From Osedax frankpressi (Eukaryota > Annelida > Polychaeta > Sabellida > Siboglinidae): a DNA stretch of 64,000 bases. The stretch covers positions 7,075,650 to 7,139,649 of the forward strand of contig OZ038312.1 in NCBI GenBank assembly GCA_964035775.1, given 5' to 3'. The notes under the pieces are model-generated. The model saw nothing but the letters and a program-made list of their open reading frames with translations. It ran no database searches and had not been told where the DNA came from. Each line of letters starts with the position of its first letter. Within the stretch, counting starts at the first letter, position 1. Both the position numbers and the translations under genes were made by a program. This document shows positions 52,001-62,990 of the stretch, one piece after another.

Positions 52001-55000
52001 GGAGGGTTAAGGAGGTATGGCTAGGCAGTTACCTGGAGTAAGAGGGGAGGGTTAAGGAGGTATGGCTAGGCAGTTACCTGGAGTAAGAGGGGAGGGTTAA
52101 GGAGGTATGGCTAGGCAGTTACCTGGAGTAAGAGGAGGGTTAAGGAGGTATGGCTAGGCAGTTACCTGGAGTAAGAGGGGAGGGTTAAGGAGGTATGACT
52201 AGGCAGTTACCTGGAGTAAGAGGGGAGGGTTAAGGAGGTAGGGTTAGGCAGTTACCTGGAGTAAGAGGGGAGGGTTAAGGAGGTAGGGTTAGGCAGTTAC
52301 CTGGAGTAAGAGGGGAGGGTTAAGGAGGTATGGCTAGGCGGTTACCTGGAGTAAGAGGGGAGGGTTAAGGAGGTATGGCTAGGCAGTTAGCTGGAGTAAG
52401 AGGAGAGGGTTAAGGAGGTATGGCTAGGCAGTTAGCTGGAGTAAGAGGAGAGGGTTAAGGAGGTAGGGTTAGGCAGTTACCTGGAGTAAGAGGGGAGGGT
52501 TAAGGAGGTATGGTTAGGCAGTTACCTGGAGTAAGAGGGGAGGGTTAAGGAGGTATGGTTAGGCAGTTACCTGGAGTAAGAGGGGTGGGTTAAGGAGGTA
52601 TGGCTAGGCAGTTACTTGAGTTAAGGAGGTATGGTTAGGCAGTTACCTGGATTAAGGATGTGTGTTTAGTTGGTGTTAAGTTGTCATAGATAATTGGGCA
52701 GGTTTATGCCAATTAGTGACAGTGTCTAAATGCATGTAGAGCTTTACTCATTGTAAGTATATAAATTAGAATGAATTTGTACAATGGTAATTACAAAAGA
52801 TTATATTAAGGCTAGATTTAAACATATATTTTATTTAAAAAAAACTGACTTCTATCAATTATAATATTAAAAAACATTGAATGTTCTAATATAAATACAT
52901 CACTATATCAATCATATATGTCATACATATATGTCAGAATTGTTGTGTGTATCACTAATGATATAATCCTGTGAAATATGAGGATAAATTTACATCACAA
53001 ATTTAGACGAACTGAACAAGATTTAGAATAAGATAATAGAAATTATATTAAAAAACAATAAAAAGATAATATTCATCCATAGGAAAATATTATGAAATTG
53101 TGAATTAACAATATTGTGAATCAAAAATATCACCTATTTAAAATTCCTAAAATTGAGGAAAATTGAAACAAAAATTAATTCTACATTATATATAGGAACT
53201 AAATTATACAATTCCTACCATTAACTTTTGGTATTAAAAAGAAAAATAAAATCAAGAAGAATTCAATGATATACATAGAAACATAGAAAATGAAATAAAA
53301 TAAAAAAATCTCATAAAGAAAAAAATATCAAAAACAAAGCGAAAGGAGATCTCTTGATAATTTTTTAACATTAAGACTTTCCCATTGATATCAATTTATT
53401 ATCCAATTCAAATTGCACACTAAAAATATAATGTGATTAATACTTACCATACTCTAAGGTGATGTATCTATAATCACAGAATTTAATTAGGAAATTAGAT
53501 TTCAATAATAAAGTAATACATATCTGGTGTTACTATGGTAACTAACGCAAGTAGTGGTTTTCAACATAGTCGGAGTCGACGCAAACAAAGTTCATCAGTT
53601 TGCAAAGAGAAGGTGGAGCCACTGGAGTAGCTGTATGATAGAAGTCATTAATCACTGGTGAATATTCAGTATATTTACTAATGAAAGATAGTGGTTTAAA
53701 CTTCATAGAAAATGATATACATAAAATATAATTGCAAGTATAAGTAAAGATTAAAGAAAACCCAAATATTTGTTGACTAGAAAAATTGTGGATCTTTATT
53801 ATATTTTAAAGTTTCTTTTAGGCATTTGTAAAATTATTTATATTTTAGTCAATTTATTTAACTTATAATAACCATATCTCAAATCACTCCAAAATAAATA
53901 TATTCTAATCTCAATATGATAGCATATTTTTCAGAATAGGTTTAATATATAATTGTTTATTTGAATTACTATATAGATTACTAATTCAAAAATACTTTAA
54001 AAAAGTAAATAACAATAATTCAATAGATTTTTAAGATTATATATACTCTATATAATAAATATTTCACATGTAGTTTATGCAATAAATACAATTTTATATT
54101 TTCTGATATATTGTAGGTCATAATAGGAGTTCTCGACATTATTTCAAAAAATATATAAAAAATTGGCAGAAAATTTGAGGTCAAGGATTAGAAAAATATA
54201 AATTTAAACAACATGAATTAATAGTTGGATTAATGAAACAATCATTTTTATTTGATGTAATTTGTCCAAAATACACGGAGAAGTCAAATTTAGACCAGAA
54301 ATTTCTAAATATATTAATTAAAAATATATAATTTTAAATGATTTTTAATATATCTAAATAAATAGAAATTTTAGTTGCACGTGTTTAGATATTAAATATA
54401 TTATACAATATTTAAATTATATTTAAACTTGATATTAATCTCATTAGAAATTGTTGTTGAAGAAACATGTATCAAAAATTCTCGAAAATTGGTGACATTT
54501 ATAGCAATAAAAAGATAGATACACATACCCAACCAGGCGATACAAAAAAACCTCGTTGTACTCCGTTGAGAATGACTAACTCGATGGGTTTTTAAGTGAT
54601 TCCGTGTGAGATTCAATGGCTCGTTTAAGGTTGTACTTGGTGGCAGAGACCAATGCGAGTTTCATGTTCTCGGTGGATTCGACATGGCGACCCAAGGCGG
54701 TAAGACACCTAGATCGACGCGAATACAACTTGTGTTCGATGAGTTTGTCGATACCTGAATATGTTGGAGGCATGGTCACGCCAATACCATTTAGAACATA
54801 CATTATAAAGTATATCTAATATTATTCTATTCAATATTATTGTCTCATAACAATACTATTATCATATTAGATCATTCTTTAATTATTTATAATATATTTT
54901 ATATAAGCTCATTATGGATGAAAATAATTGCTTCTATACACTAAGTTCTAGAAATATTATTTACTCATTGATCATGCAAAATATATAAATATCATCGATA

Positions 55001-56203
55001 TAGAATAAAGTGGTTACAAGTTAAATTGTGGTAATCTGCGAAAGTGCCATACAAATATAACAAAATGTGTGCACCTTATTTCCAATTTATAAAGTTTGCA
55101 ATACAAAATATTATATATGATACAATTGTATAATACTAAAAAATTATGAAAACAATTTTTGTATCAAAATAAGTTGTAAAAGCAGGGAATTTACTGAAAA
55201 TATGCAGATTTCATATATTTTGAACGATTTAAATATATGTTGTTAAAAGATGCTTGTAAATATAATACTAATTAAAAAAAATAAATAAAACCATTTTATA
55301 AATAATATGAATCCTATTGAGTATAATTTCAGTTTTTAATAATCATTGTCAAGATTAAATTTAAAAAAATGAGTGGATTTCAAGGATACATATTGTTATT
55401 AGTTGTATACATCTGTATTAAACATATTTATATAAAAGTAAATTCCGATAGATTCAAATTGCAAATTGCAGCATAATGGAGAAGATTTGCAGAGATATTC
55501 CAACCATGGCGCAAAGCCAAGCCGATGTCGGCCATACACGCCTCATAGTCTCCGAGGTCAAAGTTCACAGCAGACCGGTTGCTGACCGCCAAGGTAAACT
55601 CGCTGCTATCTGTGGATTCGGCATGGCACATGCCACGTGTATATAGACCATGTGCCTCGCAGAGCATGTGCTGAAGGAAGAACTTTGTACCTGGAATGTT
55701 AAGATTGTTGAATATTATTGTTTATTATTTAACTAAGTATTTTAATTAATTTGTTTAAGAATGTTTACAATATTACATTTTCCTTGATCAAATTAATAAT
55801 CGTTTTCATGTTGATTATCTGTTTTTACTCTTTTATTATTTGGATATATTTTTAATTTCAATTATTATGAAAATTTGTATAAATATTAATAAAATACTAT
55901 ACATTAAGTAATAATATATAAGAAAATCTAAAATTCTCAACTTAAATACTTTGCTTGTGTTTATAATAAAGTCATTTATAAATTCATAAATTTACCTTCC
56001 CTCCTTAGCATGTTCGATGTATTATTGCATTTGGATGGCAAACTGGCATTTACCAAAACACCGGGGGTGTTGTTTTCAATCAAAATCTTGTAGACCTCTT
56101 GAAAACGTTGTTTGTCAGTTGTAAAAGTTTTGAATACCTTCATCAACGTTTGATTTTTATTCAGAAACACAACCAGGTTATGAATCATCACGTTGATGTC
56201 CAT
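49019..56203 (-). CDS. SMYD4: SMYD4-like SET/MYND lysine methyltransferase
   Basis: Exons (minus): 55996-56203, 55505-55690, 54581-54754, 53547-53630, 50945-51098, 50643-50754, 50122-50380, 49019-49821. Phases close throughout. The TPR-like part comes first: SNRSAVNFDLGDYEACMADI, then SRRSRCLTALGRHVEST. Next is the first half of SET (ATKEFKPGEIIAVERPFASV) and a MYND zinc-finger segment with Cys pairs (CGYC, CPIC, CSEHC). The second SET half follows with NHSCFPN (about residue 462) and a post-SET CRCVEC. This order is SMYD4 rather than SMYD1-3. The ATG at 56203 is the first Met; an upstream non-coding exon is possible. After residue 642 a GTGATT donor could lead to another exon, but the frame also simply stops 17 codons later at 49019 inside the G-rich repeat. 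Human SMYD4 is about 804 residues with extra C-terminal helices that I cannot find here. Confidence 0.85.
51091..52625. repeat. 45-bp minisatellite built from a SMYD4 3' splice site
   Basis: About 34 copies of a 43-45-bp unit in the intron before SMYD4 exon 50945-51098. Read on the gene strand, each unit is a polypyrimidine tract followed by CTTACTCCAG and then GTAACTGCC. The first unit contains the real acceptor (51099-51100) and the first bases of the exon (GTAACCGCC). So the array multiplies the 3' splice site with its exon edge. Confidence 0.95.
52630..53546. other. AT-rich remainder of a SMYD4 intron
   Basis: Between the 45-bp array and SMYD4 exon 53547-53630 I see only AT-rich sequence, with no repeat or coding signal I can support. 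Confidence 0.6.
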
Positions 56204-57002
56204 GCCGTCGAACCTGCAATGATTTCAAATTAGAATAAAGAAATAGTGCAGAGAAAATAATTGAATGTATAAATAACATAAAAAATATATTTAATAATAT
56301 AGTAATAATTAATATGTTACCTATAAATAATATATTTAATAAATAGACGTTTATATGCAAAGTTAATTACAAAACATGATATTTTTTTTAGAAACATTAT
56401 AAAAATTAAACAACACTATAATGGATATACTATATGATATTATTAATAAATGAATTAATGATAATATAGGATAATGTTATTTTAAGATGCTAACTATGTA
56501 TTTAATAATGAAAAAGTATAAAAAATGCGTGAAATATAATAAATTATTAAAAAAGCGTGGCCATTTTTTGTTTAAGATTTATAAAATCATGTTATATTTT
56601 TAAATTTAAATGAATTTGGTTAAATTTAAGATGGTTTAAATTTTCCATACATAATTAGATGAAATATGGTATACTTACATCGTAATATGCTAATGGATTG
56701 TATAAGTTATATATTTTGACAAAAACATAAAAGAGATAAACACAGAGAGTACAAAGCCCGACTGTGAGTATAATAGTTAGCCTCAATTTGAAAACAAAAA
56801 TTATCTAACTACTTCAATTAATTATCTAACTATTTCAATTAATTATCTAAATTATATATTTATATATTTCTAATTTTATATTATTATTATATTAAAAATA
56901 TACGATACAATTTTCAAAAAATAATTACATAGTAATTAAAAGGAATTAAAATTGAATATATGCTTACTTCCGTTTTTTATTTACTAAAATCAAATTGTAG
57001 TC
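56204..57002. promoter_or_regulatory. Divergent spacer between SMYD4 and RAD23
   Basis: About 800 bp separate the two start codons, so both promoters probably lie here. On the minus strand GATGTAAGT-like sequence near 56675-56690 could be the donor of a 5' non-coding SMYD4 exon spliced to the acceptor at 56216. I can name no specific promoter motif. Confidence 0.4.
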
Positions 57003-59785
57003 ATGTTGTTAACTATTAAAACGCTCAAACAAGTTGTTTTCAAGGTAGAAATCGATATAAATGAAACGGTTAATATTTTAGTTAAATATCATTAAATAAT
57101 ATTATAATTTTATACTTTCCATTTTAAATGTAAAATAAATATATATTATACATGCATTCTATTTGAATTTTTATATATTTTTTATCGTACGAATAATTGT
57201 ACTACCAATTGAATCCGATAGTATTCATGACTTGTTTCAAATGTAGGCATACATGTATTTATCATAAGATTAATTAATAAACGTAATTTTATATTATTAA
57301 TTATATGATTGATGATATAAATAATTTTTTTAGGTATTTAATGGTTTGGGTTGACTATTCATTCTCATGTATAAGCAGGAATAAAATTATTATATCTAAA
57401 TATTAATTATCGCATGTATATAAATACTTAAATGACATCATATATTATTCATATAATAATGTCACATACAATAAATGTGATAATTATAATCATCATAAAT
57501 AATTATTTGTTTTAAATATTTATTAGGTTTTAAGTTTGAAAAAAAAGATAAATGAAGAACAAGGAGAAAATTATCCATCAAGTGAACTAAGACTAATTTA
57601 TAATGGTATATTTGTAGACTGTTTAACTCTGTTTCATAATATCAAATATCATTCCCATTCCCTATACTAATTTATTTATTACAAATTCATCATCAATTTA
57701 AATTTGATTTATTTTCTTAATTTAATCGACGTCAATTTCAACAGGTAAGATTTTAGACAATGATAGATTATTAAAATTTTATGAAATGTGCGAAGAAAAA
57801 TTTATTGTTGTCATGGCAACTAAGGTTTCATTTACTCTCCTATACATTTGAGAAAGATTACATATACTATTATGAACATTAATTAATTTATCAGGTTTTG
57901 ATAATGAAATATTGTAAATAATAAGAAAGTAAAATTATTAAGTTTATCTCACACATACATTATTTATTAGATTTTCATATTTTTGTACAGAAAGTGAAAA
58001 AAGTCGAATCGGCTGCTGAATCTGAAACATCAACTGCTCCAAAATCACCTGTAGACAAAGTTAAAGAGGATGAGGACAATACGGTTAAAGTTTCTACGAA
58101 AAGTGAAGAATCTGTCCCTTTGGCCAGTATTACCCAACAACAATCTGACCAAAATGGTATGTTTATATATATATATATTTATAAATTATTTATAAGATAA
58201 TACAAAATTGTTCTGAAAATTCATACTAATTATTGTTGTTATTAGTATGAATTATTATTGTCATTATTTGCTTTTAATTTGTTAATATTGAGGTTTTTAA
58301 TAAGTTTATACTCTTGCGTTTATTTTCTCTTAGCACTTGTCACCGGCGACAACTACGACAAAACTGTCACCGAACTCATGCAGATGGGATTTGATCGAGA
58401 ACTGGTGATGAGGGCATTACGGGCCAGCTTTAATAACCCCAACCGTGCAGTTGAATATCTCTTAAACGTTTGCTACCATCCCCCTACGCATCCATCAACA
58501 TCCTTCAGCTTTTCAAATTAATATATCTAAATTCATTATTTTTTTTTTAAATTTCATCTAAAAACATGAATGGGATGGATTTATCTAAATTCTTAATTTT
58601 TTTCGAATTATCTAATATCTAAATAATATGAATGGAACATTCTAGATATATTTTTACAATTCACCCAATATATAGTATTAAATCGTTCTAATATATATAA
58701 TATAAGTACAAACGCAGTTAGTAAGATAACCCAGCGTAAGTTTTAATAACTTTGCGAACTTACGCACCCGACCTTCAGGGAATGCCGGAAGGTTTTGATC
58801 NNNNNNNNNNNNNNNNNNNNNNNNNNNNNNNNNNNNNNNNNNNNNNNNNNNNNNNNNNNNNNNNNNNNNNNNNNNNNNNNNNNNNNNNNNNNNNNNNNNN
58901 NNNNNNNNNNNNNNNNNNNNNNNNNNNNNNNNNNNNNNNNNNNNNNNNNNNNNNNNNNNNNNNNNNNNNNNNNNNNNNNNNNNNNNNNNNNNNNNNNNNN
59001 CGACCCCCCCCATCAGGCGACCTTGTCAGACCTCCGAGGTGCGTTGAGATCCGCAGATGCTGCTTCGGCCGAAGCCCAGGACATTTCGTTCATGCGCGGG
59101 CAACCCCAGTTTCAGCAGATGAGGCAGTTGATTCACGAGGATCCTAGTAGACTGCAGTCATTTCTAGAGCAGATTAGGAGTACTAACCCCCAACTGCTAC
59201 AGGTTATTACCTCTCATTTTCACCCTTCGTACTGACATTTCATTCTTTTTCCTACTATCTTTTTACTTTCTAATACCTCTCACTTTCTATTCGTTTTTAT
59301 TTTATCGATAAAGTCTTAGTGATTTTTATTAATCGACGTCAATTTTTGTTTGTTCTCAACTCAATAGTGCCCCAGCCATTGTTTTAATAACACGCGCATT
59401 CAAAAACAGTTGATCACTCAGAACCAGGAGAGTTTCGTGAACATGTTGAATGAGCCGGTATCGGAGACGGATGCTGCGGCAGCCAGGGAAGGACATGGAG
59501 CCTCCGAGGACATCACCATCACTCCCAATGAGAAGCTGGCCATCGAGAGGGTTTGTCTACACAATAGCTGTTAAAACTATACTTGATTTACATATTTATG
59601 TTAAAGAAATTATTATAAAAAATATCTAGTAGTATTATTAAATCCGACTTGTATCCCAACACACATACACACAGTTGAAGGCTCTTGGCTTCTCCGAAGG
59701 TATGTGTCTTCAGGCCTACTTTGCGTGTGAGAAGAATGAAGAGTTAGCGGCTAACTTCCTGTTATCTAATGGATTCGACGATTAG
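57003..59785 (+). CDS. RAD23: RAD23 ubiquitin receptor / nucleotide excision repair factor
   Basis: Shuttles ubiquitinated proteins to the proteasome and stabilises XPC. Exons: 57003-57068, 57527-57605, 57745-57824, 57991-58156, 58334-58467, 58779-59202 (with a 200-N gap at 58801-59000), 59410-59550, 59675-59785. UBL domain in exons 1-3 ([20 protein letters not shown] to ...FIVVMATK); acidic Ser/Thr linker in exon 4; first UBA in exon 5 ([20 protein letters not shown]); STI1-like XPC-binding domain in exon 6 ([20 protein letters not shown]) and exon 7; second UBA in exon 8 ([20 protein letters not shown]). It ends NGFDD, like human RAD23B (NFDED). The gap removes only the linker between UBA1 and the XPC-binding domain. 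Its 200-N length does not keep frame, so it is a nominal size. A poly(A) signal lies at 59857-59862. Confidence 0.95.
58801..59000. other. RAD23: Assembly gap of 200 N inside RAD23 exon 6
   Basis: Exactly 200 unknown bases. Flanking sequence is coding on both sides (GMPEGFD before, an XPC-binding lead-in after). The two sides are out of frame if the gap were truly 200 bp. Confidence 0.99.
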
Positions 59786-59856
59786 CTTTCACCGATTACT
59801 GCCTCTTCATCATTATTTATATATTCATTTGTACATGAATAGTGAAATAGAAAATT

Positions 59857-59882
59857 AATAAAAAAAATACTATTCATTTATT
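59857..59882. terminator. Facing poly(A) signals of RAD23 and TM2D1
   Basis: AATAAA at 59857-59862 on the plus strand is 72 bp after the RAD23 stop. AATAAA on the minus strand at 59882-59877 is 66 bp after the TM2D1 stop. Only 14 bp separate them, so the two mature 3' ends should overlap. Confidence 0.6.
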
Positions 59883-59947
59883 TGTTATTGCCATGCAATG
59901 CGTGTGATACAATGTACTGTGAAATAAAAGAGAAGTTTCTGGTGAGT

Positions 59948-60250
59948 TCACAGAAGGTCATCGGTGGATAAAAACGTTGCATTAGTCTGTATCAAGACTT
60001 GAACTTTGGCCCCATAATAGTCTATTATGTAATGTGATTTGTCTGAAGGTCCAACAATCTGTTTTTAAAAAATGGTCATTTTAACATTATATTAACGAAA
60101 TTATAGGATTAAAAACAAACCTGCATAGATTAAGTGTAATTTAAATAAGTAAATTATTCAAAAATAATTAAAAAACCTGCAAAGAAATCAGAATAATATC
60201 AATCAATTGTCCAATAAACATAAACCCAAAAGTGCAGAGTTTGGCGAGAC
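59948..60250 (-). CDS. TM2D1: TM2D1 (TM2 domain protein), last two exons only
   Basis: Two exons on the minus strand: 60177-60250 and 59948-60058, 61 residues, phases consistent. They read GLAKLCTFGFMFIGQLIDII...ISLQ and IVGPSDKSHYIIDYYGAKVQ..., matching human TM2D1 ...LIDFILISMQ and IVGPSDGSSYIIDYYG. This covers the end of the first membrane helix through the second helix of the TM2 domain plus the short tail. TM2D1 is a two-pass membrane protein; TM2D1-3 are linked to Notch signalling in flies and TM2D1 was described as binding amyloid-beta. I could not find the exons for the signal peptide, the Cys-rich extracellular part or the DRF motif at higher coordinates. They may lie further upstream, be hidden in AT-rich sequence, or be missing. 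Confidence 0.82.
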
Positions 60251-60539
60251 CTATGGAGTAGGAAGTAGTTAATCAGTCTTACCAATTGAATAAAGTTAAT
60301 AAATTGAACCTGAAACTTAATCATGATCATTGTATTAATTGATTTCTATAACTATATTTTTAATGTGTTGTTCTATTGTTTCATTTCTATAAAATTACAA
60401 ATATTTCCAGTTTATAAATATTACGTTAAAAAGACAAATTCTTAAATATTCCAATTAACATTGTCAAGAATAAATAACTTCTAAATATATATTATTTATA
60501 CAGATGTTCATAAACAGTATTTAAAAGGTACAGTTGGTG

Positions 60540-60900
60540 CTTTTTTATTGGATTATAGCGTACATTTATTTCAGTTCTGTGAAGTCTACATTGGGATTGT
60601 TACGTAGCTGAGATGGAGACAGAGGGAATTGAATGGACTAAAATCATTCTATCGAGAGACGACTAGGGACGATGAACAATTCATGAAAGAAATTCCAGTG
60701 TCGATGTTTGATACTCTCTGCATACTTTAGATTAGATTTAGATTAGATCCACTTTGTATTGTATTTAAAACAGAGATGTACGAAGTTAAGATGATCCCAC
60801 CCCAACTCTTGCAATTTCTATCCATAACTTTAGAACTAATGAACTAACTTTAGAGTGTAATATGTATTCATTATTACCAAACCCTTTAAAGGCTAATAGT
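60540..60900. other. Unassigned GC-raised segment with short open frames
   Basis: Plus strand 60612-60731 reads open as a charged peptide containing FYRETTRDDEQFMKEIPVSM. Minus strand around 60583-60630 reads LRNNPNVDFTELK before a stop after an AG. I cannot choose between a transposon remnant and an exon. Short gattta repeats follow at 60731-60753. Confidence 0.25.
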
Positions 60901-61724
60901 ATTGAAATGCCCACCATTTTAAAAATTAATTTTTAATCCTTAATATCAACATATTTCGTTCTTTTATACTATTAAATGTTAATTTTTATAAAAAAATTTT
61001 ATATATTTTTGTTTAAATTAAATACACTACAATAATACCTATAAATATTATTTATCTAAAACAATATAACTATAGTAATTTATATTTATAAAAAAAATAA
61101 CATACATGCCTATATAGTGCTCTACATAAAAAAATGTTTTATCTTATACATTTAATTTTTATATAGATTATGAAATAATATGTTAATTATTAATTAAAAA
61201 AAATAGAGTATAAAATGAATAATTCTGAAATCTATAGATATATATTATATTGAATTATTTATCATATACAAGTTTATTTTTAAATGTAAAAATTATACAT
61301 GATAAATTTTAAAATAGAAATCAATCGATTAAATACTTAATTTTACATATAGACAACATATTAAAGATTTATATTAAAGATAATTCAAATACGTTCAATA
61401 TAATATATAACATTACCATAATATATTCAGTTTAAATTGTATAAATATCAAATAAATTAGATAATTAAAAATATATCATTAAATTATTATTTTCTTCATC
61501 TACAATTTCTATGAATGATACTCACTTATACTTTAAGAAAATAGATTATTATAAAAGGTAAACATATAACTATAATAGCTATATTAATGAAGGTTATATG
61601 TCAAATTAAATAATAAATGATTACAGTTTAATTTAATAAATACAGTTGATTTAAACAAAAAAAATATTAAAATTTATTTAAAATTTTAAAATAATTATAA
61701 GCATTATAAACATTTATTTAGACA

Positions 61725-62990
61725 TGTTATGAAAAACAAGATTTACAAATGGACATTTTACACAAATCACATGAGAAAAACTGTTCTGATATTCCGGCCA
61801 GTTGAATGTTTTCTTTTAAGATTTGTACAGCTCATGGAGACTTTTTCCAGTAATCATTCTATCTGGTAAGGAACACATATAGGAAGGAGTCGATTTCTGA
61901 TATTTTTTTTAATTATCCTCATTGCATGTATTTGTGTTTTTTTATAATCAAACAGATTTAAATTTCGGGGTCGAAGTTGACACTTTTGTTATACAAAACA
62001 AAGGAAATGATCACAGAAATATTGAACATATTATATATTATGTATTTGCACTATTTCCGAAATTTTCTCCCGTTTTGTAATAACTGCATGTTTTATCCAT
62101 TTTTTCTTGGGTTATTTGTTCCGATCCTCACAGAAGTGATAGTCTAGCATCTGCTTCAGCAATTGAAAGGGAGATATGAACATCCCTCTTTCTCAGCATA
62201 GATCTTCACACTACTTCTGTCAGTATTTACCAGGCCCCAACCATCAGCTATAAAATCATACAAAACAATATATTATAAATAATCACTATAATTATTACTC
62301 TTTTTATTTCTATAACTTATATTACAGATAAAGTTTATAACAAATAATTAAAATTAAAAACTAATGTGTAGCTCGCTGTAGTGGTTGAACAGGAAGTGTG
62401 ATATTACCACTAGTATTATCATCACTATTTTCATCATAGTTACATCATAGTTACTTGACATGTCCTAACTGTAGTATTATGTATAATATGAATAGCATTC
62501 CAATGACATTTTAATCTAGGATAATATGAACAAAGACAAATCACGAAATGCATACCACAAGGTTATATTAGATGTAAATATTACTCGTGTATTGTTGTCA
62601 TGGTAACTAGGAACATTTATTATTTGAAAAACAATAATATTATCATTATATATGGCGATAAATTTCATGAAGCATTTTATATATATGATTTTTTAAACAG
62701 TTATATAATGTATAATGTAATTAAACAATATATTATTTATATTTAGTGAATCAATGACGCTATTATTTTACATTATATTAAATTTAAATAACTTGAAATA
62801 AAAGAAAAAAATTATAAATACTCTTAGTATATGATTTATAAAATAACCACAATATAAAATATGATACCTTTTATTATGGTAATTATAATACAAATATAAT
62901 ATTAACCTCATCTCGATAAACAAATTCCTCATCATTTGATGCAAGTATCAGCCGTAGGGCTTCTGCATTAAATTTGCGCGACACCATTTT
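61725..62990 (-). mobile_element. Decayed piggyBac-like DNA transposon (probable)
   Basis: On the minus strand, coding-like pieces appear in the order expected for a piggyBac transposase. There is an acidic N-terminal start (62907-62987, MVSRKFNAEALRLILASNDE), then an acidic stretch near 62390-62470 interrupted by an 11-bp tandem duplication that shifts frame. A DDE-core-like piece follows near 62190-62250 (WGLVNTDRSSVKIYAEKEG), then STPSYMCSLPDRMITGKSL near 61820-61900, and a Cys-rich end near 61725-61770 (CDLCKMSICKSCF). Stops and frameshifts separate them and most of the core is missing. I found no terminal inverted repeats. The match is by memory and weak, so a broken host gene remains possible. 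Confidence 0.45.
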
